The notes under the pieces: generated by a model
What the model was told of the DNA's origin: nothing
Seen by the model: the letters and a program-made list of their open reading frames with translations, nothing else
The model's database searches: none
Shown: in pieces, positions 1-14,201 of the stretch
How the letters are laid out: each line of letters starts with the position of its first letter
How positions within the stretch are numbered: position 1 is the stretch's first letter
Assembly (NCBI GenBank): GCA_001953115.1
Contig: LSSL01007737.1
Coordinates: 1 to 24,188, forward strand
Length of the DNA stretch: 24,188 bases
Reading direction: 5' to 3'
Source: Smittium mucronatum
Taxonomy: Eukaryota > Kickxellomycota > Harpellomycetes > Harpellales > Legeriomycetaceae
Made by a program: the position numbers and the translations under genes

Positions 1-1591
1 AAAAAAAAAATCCGATTAAAAATATTAGTTATTTGAAATCCCGGTATAAAATCAAAATTATTTAAATTTTCATCTTAATAGACTAAACCCGAAAGAATAT
101 GAAAAACAATACTCCATTCTATTTCTTCTAATTTTTTATTTTATTATTTATTTTTTAATTGTTTTTATATTTAAACTGATTTAAAATGCCATTGGTAATT
201 TCGATTCTAAGTTTAAATATATACATATATATTGATTGGTGTCATCAATCATATAATTGAAAAAAAAAAAAAAATTGTAATCCATATTAATTCAAGAAAT
301 TAAATTATTCCTAATTTTCAAATAAATTAAATATATTTCACGCTTAAACTTGTTATTAGGAAGATCCAAGATTTGGTTGACTTATAAAAAAATAATGGAA
401 AATGGATCTTAAAATACCAATTAATTATTTTTACATAATTTAGATACATTTTTTTATGAATAAGAATAGGTTGAAAGTTTTCAAATAAGTAAATTAGTTT
501 ATTGATTAAAAAATATTATGATAAAATTAGTCAAAAATATCATATATAATAGATTGCCAAATCTTCTTTCAAAAATTATGTATATTTCATGAAAAATGAT
601 ATATATTTTATAGAGATAAAAACTGAATCTTATAAAACCAAACTTTTAAAAAATAAGATAAAAAATTCTTTATTATTTATTAAAAATTCCCAAAAAATAT
701 CCTCAAATACTAATAAAAAGGACTTTTAGATTAATATAATTTTTAATATGAAACTAAATGATTATATTTAATCTATAAATTTTTTTATTAAAACTTTCTG
801 TTTATAAAGGACTAATAATTCTTTTTTTCATTTCAAAATATTCTAATTTGTTATTTAAATGTCATTTAGTGAGATAGTTTTTTCAAGCAATCTAAAAATT
901 TTAAATATAAAATAGTTACATAAAGATAATAAATTCAGAGAAAATATTAATTAAAATTTAGTTTAAATGGATTATACATTAATCTTTGTTTAAAAGAATT
1001 TTATTCTGGGATACTAAATTTTATAATTTACAAGTATTTTATTCTATTTATTTTTATGTATAAGATATATTAATATTCGAAATTATTTTGATATTAGATA
1101 TTTAATTATTTTAAATTAACAGATTTTATCTAACAATCTAATATAGGAGATAATAAAATATGACAAAGAGATTTTACACCTAAGAGATTGTAAAACTTGA
1201 AACTATCCGGATTTATTTTTAATAATTCTTTAAAGTTTTTATTTTACAGAAATCATTAAGAATCTAATATTTAAAAAATGGATATATTGCCCATTTAATA
1301 TATCATCAACTACAATTTAAAATCTAAAAAATATTAAAAATCAGAAATGATACTAGTAAATCAAATTAATAGTGAATTTTATCGTTAAAAATAAAAACGT
1401 ATATTTGATTATTATTTTTTTTTGTATGATTTTGTTGGGTAACTAATAAGAGTGATATTAAATGGATCTTAGACCATAATTTCAATAAATTTATTATTAA
1501 AACCTAAGAAACTACAAAATTAACTATTGGATTTTAAATTAAGTATATACTGAAATTAATTAAGTATTTAAGAAACATAAAGATGGTTTCC

Positions 1592-1625
1592 AAGCCACAT
1601 TACCATTAATTTATAGTAATGGCTT
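1592..1625. repeat. Imperfect inverted repeat
   Basis: The arms are AAGCCA-TTAC on the left, interrupted by a two-base insertion, and GTAATGGCTT on the right, around a 12-base spacer. The arms have more G+C than the surroundings. No gene or terminator context is visible, so a function cannot be assigned. Structures of this size occur by chance in AT-rich DNA. Confidence 0.35.
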
Positions 1626-3299
1626 TGAAGATTTCCCCATAAATTAAAGTTAATTTGAGTTAATTCTGGAAGACATGGAAGATAAAATTCTAAAACTATC
1701 AGTTTCATCCACTATAATTTTAAAATTATTTATCCACTATTCCCCAATTAAAAAGATTCTAATGGGTAAATAAGTCAAAAAAAAATTTTTTATAAAAATA
1801 TAAATTCTTATTGAATTTTTTTGATTATCAAAGTTTTTTTATATCCCATAGTTAAATTCCCTTAACTTCCACATAAATTTAGCATATTTAAACAGAAATA
1901 CAGTTTTCTATCCAAATATTGATTTTATTACATCCAAAAACACAGAAAGGGATCTTCTATAGATAAAATTTCTATAACTGGTCCTGATTATTTAAGTCAC
2001 TTCAAAATTACAAAAAAAAAAGCTTTCAAAATATCTTTTCCAATAGTTCTCTAAAAAAAGCTTATGAAAAAATATTAATGGTGGATTCTCCTACAGAATT
2101 TTCATCACCTCATATATATATCAGCTTTTCCTAACATGAGTACCCATATGGTTCAAAAGAAATGTCTTTCTTTAAAAAAATAATTATGTGAATTACGGAA
2201 ATTTAATTAGAGATTCAAGAGTAAACTAAGAGCTAAAAGACAGATTACAGCCAATTTTAGTGTCTAATATTAATCTTACAATCAAAATTGGTTATTAGAA
2301 AAAAAATATTAACCAAAAATTTTCGTCAATTAATTTCACCATCATTCAAAATAATAATAATAGCAAATCGGGTTTATTTAAAGCTTTTATTTTCACATAA
2401 CACAATAATAAATTTTTTTTACCTTAGATATAAACCTTCATTTCCATATTTAAATGAAATATACACAATAATCAAAAAAAATTAATAATGATTATAAAAT
2501 AAAAATTAGTGAATACTAAATTGGTTTGGATTGGAATATTTTGATAAAATACAAAAAAAAATATAGATAGGTTTGAAGAATAATAACACTTTATGATTCC
2601 AAATTTTTATATATAATTAAGCCAAATACAGTTTATCCAATAAAAAACTTGGTCAATGTAAATTTTAATTTAAAAATCTATAACACCTTTTTCATTTTTT
2701 GAAATTAGATCAAATTTGGCTTATTTAAATTTATATAAATATTCTTTGAAATTAGGAATTTTATTTAAAAATTTCTAAAAATATACCTATTCTTTTCAAA
2801 TCCTTTTTTTCAACATAAATTAAAATTTTAAAAATTATATATTTTCAAATTCGGGGTTAATTTTCCAGGTAAATTAGATTCATATACTCTTTCAAATTTT
2901 TTTTTTTACAGAAATGAGAAATTTTTTTTAGTAATATTAATACTATTCATCAAGACTTAAAGCAAAATATAATTAACTCACTTATTTATTACTTAAAAAT
3001 ATATATATAAGACACCTATTATTCCACGCTATTAAAATTAAATAACTTTTTTTTGCACTTACTGTATGAATCACAGATTATTACCTTGTTATTAGATTGA
3101 AACTAGAGCCTAAAAAAACATAAATCAAAATAGGCTATATTGTTGCTTTTCAGACTCAAATTAAATTTAGTCAATAATATAAGTCCCAAATGCAAAGGTA
3201 AAATGGTTCATAATAAGATTTCTAGATTTAAATATCACGGAAACTATCCATCTCTCATCTTTAAACACTTTTGGTCAAAAAAATATTAAACTACTGGCC

Positions 3300-3332
3300 A
3301 TAGCCAGCAAAATAATAACCATATCTGGCTAT
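3300..3332. repeat. 8-bp perfect inverted repeat
   Basis: The sequence ATAGCCAG (3300-3307) is answered by CTGGCTAT (3325-3332) across a 17-base AT-rich spacer. The arms are half G+C in otherwise AT-rich DNA. No adjacent gene gives it a role; it may be a worn end of a mobile element or coincidence. Confidence 0.35.
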
Positions 3333-6300
3333 TCTCATATTTTATAAAGATAATAAAAAAATGTAATATAAGGTAATGATATTTAAAATTTATCACTTCT
3401 GAAAAATTTTAGTAGATACTTGCTTTCAAGCAGAATAATGTAAAATTATACCAAATAAATAATTTGATAAGCTGGAGCTAAATAAAGCTCACTGAATCAT
3501 AAAATAAAAAAATTAAACAAAATAATATCACCTAAATACAAATAAATAAAGCACTGCAAAAACGGTTAATAAAAATATCAAATATTAAATAATAAATACG
3601 AATATGAAAACAATTGAGCTATAATCCGAGTTATAAAAAATTCTAAAATGACTCAAAAATGGTATTAAAGTCCAAATTACAAAACATATTTGCTTTTCAT
3701 TAGATAAATAGGAGTATCACGCTACTTTAATATTAATTTGAGAGGTTTTAAACAAATAATTATTCACAAAACGCCGCAATAGATATTTCCAAATTAAATT
3801 TGATATTTTATTCAGCAAATTTTGTTTTTATATGACACAATTTTATTATTTTTACAAAATTTTAATCCATTTATATCACTCATTTTTTGGGTAAAAAATG
3901 CGGCTAACAATTTTCTAAGATCACGAAAATTTTAGGTTTTATAACATCGATGTAGTTTAAGAATTAATGATCCAGTGAAAAAAATTTAAGACTCTAATAA
4001 TGTTAATCTCCTGATCTAAATTTTTTTGGTTTAAAAATGTATAAATTATTTAGTCTTTTGAAGAAAATATGTAAATTTTTTATTGTTTAGGATAGAAATG
4101 CCTTAAGGGGCAAAATATATTATAAAAATTTTATAAAAAAAATTACTATTTTATTTTATAAACACCAATCTTTATTATATCCTGATTTATCTGATTCTTT
4201 TTGAGTAAAAATTTGCTCCCAATAGTTTTTTTATACCTTTTGGTTTCTCATTTTATTTATAAAATCAAAATATGGTCAATTTGATTTTTAATTTGATTGT
4301 ATTATAATTTCTCATCTAAGAAATTAATTTTTTGATGTTTTTAACTTAGAATCTTAAATAAAACACCTATTAATAGTTTTAAATTTTGTTATTTAGACCA
4401 TTCCGATAGTATTGAACCTTATGAATTTATAATATCATGACCTACTTTAATTAGGACCAAAATAGAGTAAAAAATAAACTTACCTAATTTAAAGATAATT
4501 GTAGCCAGGATTAAAAGTACAAATACAAATAAATATATATATATGCTTATTATAAGAGCATAAAAAAATATTTGAATTTATTTCTTGTCTTTTGCTAAAA
4601 AATTTAGAATGATTTTTTTTTTCGAATATAAAAACTATAAATATCTTCTCTAATTTTTTAAAAAATTATTTTAATCGGCTAATTAATTAAATAAGACTAT
4701 GATACATAATTTATTTAAAATTGCATAAAATTAAACGCAATTTTATTATGTAACTATATTATTGCAATTGTACTTAATAAAAAGAGGCCGAAAAAAATGA
4801 TTATTATTTTATCATATTTTAAATACAACTTATTTTAAAGTTTTAAACTTTGAGAATTTAATCAATAAAAATGAGTTATGAGATATCTATAAAGAAATTT
4901 ATAGGAATAGACACGAATTGCAGCTTATAGTAAAAAAAGAGGGGTTTATTCTCATAATATATATATTCATTTGGTTATTTAAGTTAATATTCCAGTAGAA
5001 GTACTTTTTGTAAATATCATTCAGTTTTTTATATACTATATTTTATATCTTTTGTATATGTAAATCAAGTTAACTTCAATAAAATTTGGTGATAAAAAAA
5101 TAAAGGTTAAAAAAAAAAGTTATAATATAAAAACATATTTAATAACATAAAATAACGAAATTGGGTATTTGAAAAAGTTTATTTTACCATTATGTGAAGA
5201 ATTACCGTTAGTGTAATATTTAGAATTAAGCTATATCTAATAATTTTAAATCAATTTCAATATTTCCCAATCTAATTTTTTTATAAGCCGATAAAAATAA
5301 ATTCTTATGAAAATCATCTCATGGAATTATCGAATTTTAAATGATCAAATCTAATTTTTGTCTATTATATTTATTAATATAAAGAGAATTGTTAAAAATT
5401 TTTTATAATAATTATAAATTTATAATTTTATGCTGAAAAAAATGGTAATATAAATTTTATTAAATTTTCGTTACTATTTTAATACTTTTATTAATTAATT
5501 ATATATAAAATGTATTGTTTCAGTATTATATATTACTGGATTTTTAGATTGGATTTTAAAATCACTTGAAAAATCTCGTAATTTTTTTTTTTTTGAATTT
5601 TAATGTCTAAGAACTAAAAAAAATAACAAATAATTACAACTATCACTAAGAAGTTTTATTTAATTCTAAGAACAATATTTTAGAGAATTTATTTCTAATA
5701 AATTGACATTACTTTTTATTTTTTTATCATGAATTTTTATCTTTATTAGTTTATTTATCACTTTTTATTTTTAAAATTGTAAGGATATTGATTAAAAATA
5801 TATGGGAAAAATTCAAAAATTCTTTTTACTCACTAGATGCTTAAAATAAGGTCGAAAAAAATATAAATTTAAAATTTTTCAAAATAATAATCTCTGGAAA
5901 ATATGTATTTCTATCTATTATATCTTTATGTGTAAAAATCCTAATTTAATTATCATAAAAGTTTAAAATACATATTTTTATGATTATTTATATTAAAAAT
6001 TTTTGAAATTTTATTTTAAAAACTTTTTCTTTTAAAATTCTGATAAGTTTATTAGTCAAAAAAATTTTTTTGATAGTGAAATCAGAATTGAACTTGTTTT
6101 TAAAAAAATACATATATAAAATTAATAATATTCATTGTGTATTTTTAAAAAAAAAAAAAATAAATAAAAATATCTGAATATAAACCCTTTAAAAGAATTA
6201 ATCTGGAGAGAAATAATATTGGGTAAAAAATATCTTTACAATGTTGATATTAAAAAGTTATTCATGCTTTAAACTAGAGGCTGTTTTTTTCCAGATAATA

Positions 6301-8309
6301 TCAGCTTCAAAAATTTTTTATTTTTTTTATTAATAGTGTGTTTTTAATAATTTTTATAGGATAAAAATCTGCCGATTTTGATCTTAATTTTGAAATTAGT
6401 AAAAAAAATACTCCAATCTCACAAATTTAAGTCGAGTCTAATTCATTTTATTTTATTTTAAAATAAAGCCACTGAAATAAGAAACCCTAAATACTTAGTA
6501 GCCCTGGATTTTTATTGGTATTTTCAATAAACACGGAACTTTCATATATCTTTGTTTTTTTTAAAAAAATCACTATATTTATAAATATATTATTCTATAC
6601 ATCCCTCAACAGCTTTCTGCTAAAGAATTTAGCTATTTAAATTTTCTATTAATATCCATCTTTTATTTTCAAAGTGAAAAAATTATCGGGTTTATAATAC
6701 TTTAATTTCGTAATATATTTAATAAAAAATATTATAATAAATTTGAGCCACCAAGCCTGAAAGGATCTATTTCTGATAGACCTAGATATACCAAAAATTT
6801 TATCCCAGTTATTTATATTTGATAGAAAAATGAAAAAAATATTCATTTTATTCAAAATCGATTTTTGTTCTTAAAAAATAAACCCTTTTAATTATTAGTT
6901 TTATAAGAATTTTTACTGTTTTCGGTATTTTATTTATTTATATATTTTATATTTCATTTCAAAATATCAACTATAGCAATTTTACAAGACCAAAAATCTT
7001 GAAGTATATTTATATAATTTATGTATTTAGTAAGGAAATTTATAATTTTATTATCTGGATTTACTATTTTCATGTAAAACTCGCTATTTTATATTAGGAA
7101 TGAATATTTTATACTTTATAACCTTTAATTCCAGGAAACTTAATTATATTAATCAAGTTAAATAAAAATTTATCTAATAATATAAATTAATAAATCATAA
7201 ATGATAAAATGAAATATTATATTTTTTCATCCATACTTTATTAATTATTTACTTTTTTTCAAACTGATACAATAAAAATACATTAAAAAGACTATCTCTC
7301 GTCTTAAATAATTATGAAGTCAAAAAAATATATTAAAATGGTAATTTTCAAGAACTACTGTCATTGAAATTTATCAAAAATAATAGAAAATATTTATATA
7401 TATTTAAAGGAGGATTATAATTACAAAGTATTTATTTAAATGTAAAAAGATTTAATATTTCTCAAGTGAAAATAGTAGATTTTTTCACATCAAGTATAAA
7501 AATATATTAAATAACCATTTTTATTAAAAATTAAAGATCGATTTTTTATTCAAGGAAATTATATTAATCTGTCTTCAACAATTTTTTAAATTTGAGGCCA
7601 AAAAATTTTTTTTTGTGAGATTCATGAAAATAATTGATTAAAATAACATAATTACCATAATTAAATTAATTACTAAAATTACATCCACTTATTTTAATCT
7701 AAAGATCAATTAAATTCTTATATCACTTAACAGAGCATATAAAATCGACACTAAATTCTCATATTAACTTCATATAACATGGATTTTCAAATAAGATGAT
7801 TTTTCACCTTAATTTCTTGAATTGCGAATTGTTCTTGGAAGATTTTTTTACTTATTTAAATAAATCAGTAAAAATAAAAAAATGAGTTGACTAAATTTTT
7901 CTTCGATTTTTTTCTTGAATTGAAAGGAAATATGCGGCATTATAATGGATTTTTTTATTCCGTGAAAATAAAAAAAATCTCTTATAATCGAGGTGAGAAA
8001 TTTAAAGTGTGGAAAAAATATATTAAAGGATAGTAGATGCATTCGATGTAAATTAGAACACAGAACTCGGATGGTATATTTATCCCATATTAAATATTTC
8101 AAAAGCAAGAGACTTATGTTTTCACAAATTTATGCAAAATGAAAAAAAATTTAGCGAATTTGTTCAATATTAATCTTTTTGATCATTTTTTTATTTTGAA
8201 AAATAATTAAGTATAAAATTTGCAATTTTGTGCAATTATTAAATTAATATTTCTATTATTTAATGGCATATTTATATAGTGCTATTTATAAATCCATGAT
8301 AAAACTGAT

Positions 8310-8346
8310 AATTTTTCTTGAGGTTTCTTATACTTCAAGAAAAATT
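8310..8346. repeat. 12-bp perfect inverted repeat (hairpin)
   Basis: AATTTTTCTTGA (8310-8321) and TCAAGAAAAATT (8335-8346) are perfect reverse complements separated by 13 bases. The potential hairpin has no neighbouring gene. In DNA this AT-rich, about one such match is expected by chance in 24 kb, so it is recorded as a structure only. Confidence 0.4.
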
Positions 8347-9138
8347 TTCTTATTTTTATCCATTAAAGAAAACTTTTAAAATTTTATATTGGAAATTATA
8401 AGCCACAATTTTAACGATCATTTATAGCGTTTATTAGGTTTTGGAAACCTTTTTTTTCCTTTTAAATAAATCCATATTTTGGAAGTTTTGTTTCTTACAT
8501 TCAAATGACGAATAATTAGATATTTCACTTTTTTTTATATAAACAGAATTATTTGAAGGAAAAATCAGTTAAAAATGTGATTTCAACGACAATAAAATAT
8601 ATTTAAGGAATATTAAATATTATATTACTAAATTATAATTTATTGCTCTATAGATTCGCCGACTGAATGCATAGGGGAAACTAAATTTATCATATTAATA
8701 GATATAATACTTCCAAACTACAATAATTGGAATAGCAAGCTAATTTTACGAATTATTCTAATATATAAATTTATCGAATTTTAAATTCAAGGTATAATTC
8801 CAAAGTAATATTGTTAAATATTTACTCGGTCTGAATAAAAACAAAAGAAAGATTTTTTTGAGTAAAAATAGCATCTTTTTTTTATTATTGAGCAAAATAA
8901 AAAATTGATTAAAAATGGAATAAATTTGTACGGATTTTTATATTGTAAGTATTTTTGCGTAAAATTAAATGGTAAATAATCATCTTCTGATTTTAAAATT
9001 TCCATAAAATTCATAAATAATACTTCTTTATATTCAAAATAATATACCTATAACTTTTAATAATAAACTGATAAAATTAACTATTATTATTGATATTAAG
9101 TCTTTCATTTATTAGCTAATAAGACCCGAGAAATAAAA

Positions 9139-9162
9139 ATATTATTATTATTATTATTATTA
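9139..9162. repeat. ATT trinucleotide microsatellite
   Basis: Seven uninterrupted ATT units occupy 9141-9161, with partial units either side. It lies in non-coding AT-rich DNA. This is the clearest simple-sequence repeat in the window. Confidence 0.85.
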
Positions 9163-12100
9163 AACCATCAATAAATCAGAATATTATGAAATTCTGGCTA
9201 ATATATAGACATATTCATCTATAAAAAATTGTTTAAAATTTTTTTTTTCACTCTATTTAACATTTTGAAGTCTTATCGCGCATAAATAAACAATAAATTT
9301 CAAGTTTTTTCTCTAATTATTCGTTTAGCTTTCAAAAAATTGGCTGATTTCAGATTTTATATAACTTCGTTGGAAAATAGCTCATTTTAAATTAATTATC
9401 TATTAAAAAATTTCCCTTGATTTTATCTTCTTATCAATACTCAAGAAATAATTTCAGTATTTTTAAAATATTTTTGACTTGCATAATCACTCAAAAGGTG
9501 CCTTTCCTATATTAAATAAAGAAAGGATACCAAAACTTTTTTCCCTTGAAAGTTCTTATTTATGACTAAATTTCTTTCCTCAAATTAATTACCAGTACAA
9601 ATAATCTAGAATGTACCAGGATTTAAATCGAAATTAATCAAATATGTGTTATAATTTTCAAGAGATAAAGAGCTACATAGCATCTTATATATACTATTTG
9701 AAATTTTTCAAATAATTTTTTATTATAAAAAAATTATGATACCTTAACCCAGTGTTTTTTTAGATATTTAAAAATAAGAACTTGATTAAAGACATTTTAT
9801 TATAAAATTCTATTCCAAGATAATTAAATAAATAATACACCAAATAAAAATGAAGTAATTTTATATTTATTTTCCCTTCTCACATATTTTAGATAAAAAA
9901 AAGAAGGAATTTTTTATATTATATTAAGATCGTATAAAATAATGATATTGATATTTAACTTTCAGAACCACAATTATTCCGTATCGAGTCTCTTTTTTTT
10001 TGATTAATAATCTCTCGCTAATTTCAGAATTTAGAATTAATAAAAAAACTAATTGAAAATGCATTAAAAATATACAAGTTAAATAATGTAAGTTTATTTT
10101 TGAAATAAAATAATTAAAATTGGCATTAAAATTTTCCTAAAAAATTTTCACTCTCAAATGAACGTAAAAAGAATATTTATTTCAATAGAATTTTTTACAT
10201 CAAAAAATAATAAAATAAAAGATTATCGTAAGAAATATTTGGAAGAACTGATCAGTATTACTGGAATAAAAAAATAAAATGGTGAAAAAAAACAAAAAAA
10301 ACTAGTTTTCTGGATTTAAGAAATACTAGAAAAAATTTTATTATTAAATACTTTATTTGAAAGCAGTAAATTATTGGCTTAGTAACAATTGATTTAAAGT
10401 ATGGTGAGATATCGAAAAAAATGGAAAAAAAAATGGTAAAAAACTGAAAAAAATAGAAGCTAAAAGCTCCGTATAAAAATCTTTGAAATTTACAGAAATT
10501 TGAACAGAGGTTATAGAAAAAATTGGAAAAAAATATTAAAAAATTCAGTAAGTTTCTGTATCCCATCTGAAAATAATCTATCGAAACTAAAAATTAAAAA
10601 TTTGAAAATGATACCTTTTTGTTATAAATTATAATAATCTAATAAATATAATCTTTTTACATTCTAAAAACCCAAAAAAAAACATGCATCTTAAAAAAAA
10701 AACAACAAAATTTTATTTTTATTTTTATTAATGGCGCTTAAACTTGAAATATTCCCAAATTTTGCTCGAGAAAATGTTTACATTTAAAAAACACTTAAAA
10801 TAAACTAAAAATCAATTACTAAATCAAGTCCAGGTAAAAACGAAAAAAAAAAAAAATCAGGAAAATGTACCTCAGATGAAAAAATATCCATTCACCCGCA
10901 AATAAATAAGTAAAAAGTGAAGCTTTTATCATCTTGAATATTTATAATACAATTTACTTATTTACTTTCTCTGTCCAATTCATAAATAGACGTATCTATA
11001 ACAAAAAGAGTGTATCTCTGCCAAAATATCAACAATTATAATCAATCTATAAATATCAATGTCAACTTCTTGAGACCTAGAATTTCAGAAAACTATTTGA
11101 ATGAGTAAGATTAAAAAATTTCTTTCAAAAAAACTATAAAAAAGGTTTTTATAGATATAACTGAAATATTATAAATAATTATGAGTTATTGATTTTTCAG
11201 AACTTTTAAAAATACTAATGGTATTTATGCATAAATTTCAAACCATCTTTTGTGAGTCTTATATTTATTAAAACTTCAGGAGAATTTATTTATGATAAAA
11301 AGATATTATTTCAGGCGTATTCGCAAATATTACTACATGATGGTTTTCTTGGTTTATTATCGATTTTTAATGTTAGATATGTAATAAAAGTGGGGTATCT
11401 TGAAATAGCGAAAAAGAACATTTAGTTCAATCCTACTCAAAAAAGAGTGTATTTATACTTTTTTTTTGTGCCACGTAATTTTATTGTAAGATAAAGATAT
11501 TAAAAAATATACTAAAAAAATATGAAAAAAAGAAAAAGACTTACAGAAAAAACTACTATCAGAGTATATTTATACCTGGTTAAAAAATAGCGGGATTGGC
11601 CGTTAATAATAATTTGATAAGAATATATTTTGTTAATTGGATTTAATCAATTAGCAAATTTTAAAATAAAATAAATCAACAGCTCGACTTAACGCCCGCT
11701 TATTATGATTACCATCTCAGAATTCGAAAATAATTATATAAATTTAAAAAATTGGTCTAGTCCAGCCCACAAACCCTTTAATTATCGAAAATAACAATCA
11801 CCAATTCTTTTTAAAAATGAATTCTTGATATTGCATATAAAACAATTAATAATTGTGAGCTCAAAAGAAACTCTCTCACATAGTGTAAAACAAAACTAAA
11901 AAAATATTGATTGGATTTTTTATGAATCTATTTCTGAGATCGGTAAAGCAAGAAATCCATTTCTTAGAAAATTCATAAAAAAAACAGCTAATTTTTTTTA
12001 ATGTATTGTCTAGAGCCAATAATTCCAAGTTTAAATCCATTATACTTTTTTGAGGGGGATATTACATGATAACATATCATTAAATATAACTAAACTGAAA

Positions 12101-12286
12101 ATTGAAAAAGGATAAAAGTAAATGAAAAATATGAACCAATAAAAATATTATACTACTTGAAAAATAGACGAATATTTTATCTTTATCAATTTTATTTAAG
12201 CAAAGGTGCTCAGTCTTCATTAAATTTTATAAAATGCATATAAAAATAAAATATAGATAAAATGATACCTTCATCGTTGATAATGA

Positions 12287-12520
12287 AACAAGGCCTTTAA
12301 TTCAAAATACCTTGAATTTGGAATAGCCTTATACCTTGACTTGTATGTTCCAGCAAATATTATGAGAAAATGAGGGCTTCCCATAAACGGAGGACATATA
12401 AATCTCAACAATGATTCCATAAAGGACATCAAATTTAATCGGAAACTTACTGTAGCGCTTCCATCAACTGAAAAAAACTCCTCCGGCTCACATTTAACAA
12501 AAAAAACTGCAAGTTATCCA
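12287..12520 (+). pseudogene. Possible decayed upstream (gag-like) ORF of the DIRS-like element
   Basis: This plus-strand frame runs 78 codons to a TAG at 12521 with a single internal TGA at 12371. It sits at the left edge of the GC-richer block, upstream of the reverse transcriptase, where DIRS elements carry their first, gag-like ORF. Readable pieces include YLEFGIALYLDLYVPANIM and, after the TGA, GLPINGGHINLNND. I recognise no domain, and gag proteins of these elements are poorly conserved, so the assignment rests on position only. DNA between here and 13.26 kb has further coding-like runs in shifting frames (for example GDPDLITFVDLE near 12.69 kb), which would fit the missing gag and N-terminal pol parts. 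Confidence 0.3.
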
Positions 12521-13266
12521 TAGATTATTTCCTTAATATTAATTTAATGGACTTTACACAACCAAGACTAAAGTATGAAACATTGAGCACTGTAAAGAAG
12601 TCAGATGCTGATTTTTGTTATATTCAAATAGCTATTTATCAACTAGATAGGCCAATAAATTTATAATTTCATAGTCTAATCCAAGGTGATCCCGATCTCA
12701 TTACCTTCGTGGACCTTGAAATAATTTTGATAGTGCAATGAAGTTAAAGCTAGTTTATTTCACGACCACATTAACCAAATCCAAATTAGAAAATCCAAAT
12801 CAAGTTTTACCTCTATGTTAAGCTTATTCGGATTTTAGAATATTTATCCATTAGCTGGTAGGTAGAAAGGCATTAGACAAATTAATATCCAAGAATAAAG
12901 TTGGAACAAGAATATCAGTACAATACTTTCTCAGGAGCCAGAATTTACGATCCATAAATATTCTTTCAGTAATAACACTTATACAGCACCAAGAATCACA
13001 GCTGCAACCGACGTTTAAATCATCAAAAATCAATAATACTGTTAGTCAGTTTTTTTAGAAGGGGATCACGAATGCGGAAAGAGTCAAATTATAGACATTT
13101 TCCAATTTCCGGTGATATACTAATAGTTATGTTCTAATAGAATTTTCCTAACTGACGTGCAGAGGATATTCTCAGAACATAGCGTCACGTAAATTCAAAA
13201 TCACCCTCAGGAACCCATAATATATTTCTATAAAGCCTTAATATTTAAAAACTGATGCTTAGTTAG

Positions 13267-14030
13267 ACCAACAAATTTTTAACAGAAGAATTAGTCTTCA
13301 TCTTCAAAAAGGGGGAAATCTAGGTAATCCAGCCAAGGAACTCGGGTTTTTACAACCAGATTTTTACTGTACAGAATAAAACTGGAGACCTCAGGCCGGT
13401 CCTTGAAATCTAAAAATTCAATTCACGTGTTTATGAGCTGAATTAAAAAGTTTAAACTCTGAACTTCATATTTCTAATAATCCTTTGTAAGTATTAACTA
13501 ACTTCCTTTAGATATTAGAATACAATAATGCATATCCTGATACACATGCAGTACAGAAATTATCTCCGCTTTATTAGGGCGGTCGCTCATTTAGTTACGT
13601 GCTATTTCATTCTTGATACCGCTGATATACTTTATTTTCACTAATATAGCTCTAACTGTTCTGCGATGGTTAATATCGAAAGTTATGCGTGTCTCCGCAT
13701 ATCGATACTATTTCCTGATATTTAAAGATATAAAATATTCTCGTTTAAAATCACACCCCCGATAAATTCGATGCCCTTGGAACGAGGATTCGATTTTAAA
13801 AAGAAAATTTTAAATTCACTGTATCAATCAATCACACGTCTGGATATTTTCATCAACGCCAGTAAAATGGAACTCAAAGTTTGCTAACCAAAATAAAAAC
13901 TATTTAACGAAAGGCTGTTAAACTGCTGAGAGCTAGTCAGACGAAGTTGATATTGCTGGATTTTTTTACCGGAAAAGCACAGTAAGGTATAATTTCCATA
14001 ATCTTATAAGTCTAATGCTTCACAAACTAC
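13267..14030 (+). pseudogene. DIRS-type reverse transcriptase relic
   Basis: Reverse transcriptase of a DIRS-like element, broken by several stops and frame changes. In the first frame one reads TEELVFIFKKGEI and then, at 13345-13410, GFYNQIFTVQNKTGDLRPVL. This matches the DIRS finger-domain signature in which a GFYS-like motif is followed by a KKTG-LRPV-LDL motif. In a second frame, at 13595-13720, come RAISFLIPLIYFIFT, LTVLRWLISKVMRVSAY and FLI, the palm region around the catalytic box. The YLDD box itself reads YRYY (13700-13711), so both catalytic aspartates of the box are gone. Thumb-region pieces follow: INASKMELKV at about 13855-13881 and LLRASQTKLILLDFFTGK at 13923-13976, equivalent to the usual NTKxMTLSLP and LRxLASFIGKL segments. 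The family assignment is from remembered conserved patterns and was not run against a database. Confidence 0.75.
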
Positions 14031-14201
14031 TGGAAATAAATTATTAGAAATTATCAGAACTGAAATCTTCAAAATAACTGTGAGTCTGATTAATAAAGCA
14101 TATTAACCTATTGTTCTGGAAGAACAAATCTTCATCATTTAATATTTTCTTTTTCTTATTTGAGACGCTAAATTCAAAAAATAAAATAAAATAAATCTAG
14201 T

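Larger units (their letters stand above)
1..12286. other. AT-rich DNA without a recognisable gene
   Basis: I see no gene in this stretch. It is about 80% A+T by eye, with frequent A and T runs and stops in every frame. The ATG-started frames of 60-102 codons inside it (2288-2485, 6649-6855, 7848-8108, 8814-9014, 10258-10566) match chance expectation. They encode only Phe/Ile/Lys/Asn/Leu-rich strings with no motif, signal peptide or ordered membrane pattern. Short coding-like runs, for example at 1558-1650 and 2078-2170 on the plus strand, are too short to assign. I found no tRNA cloverleaf, rRNA, LTR or CRISPR-like spacing. Small inverted repeats and one microsatellite are listed separately. 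It may be fully decayed transposon sequence, but nothing here proves that. Confidence 0.7.

Noticed and set aside
2288..2485. 65-codon plus-strand frame, apparently starting with ATG
   Set aside because: The bases at 2288-2290 read TTG, so an ATG start is not certain. The translation is Ile/Asn/Phe/Lys-rich without motifs, as expected for chance frames here.
7848..8108. 86-codon minus-strand frame
   Set aside because: Biased Phe/Ile/Leu/Lys composition, no motif, in the size range expected by chance.
10258..10566. Longest ATG frame in the window, 102 codons on the minus strand, very Phe-rich
   Set aside because: The plus strand here is strongly A/G-rich, which removes the T-containing triplets that would create minus-strand stops. 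The protein is a Phe/Ile/Lys string without a motif, so the frame is open by composition.
12851..13033. 60-codon minus-strand frame with several cysteines and tryptophans
   Set aside because: It lies opposite the plus-strand DIRS-like element, in its higher-G+C zone. It is most simply a shadow frame of the decayed element.
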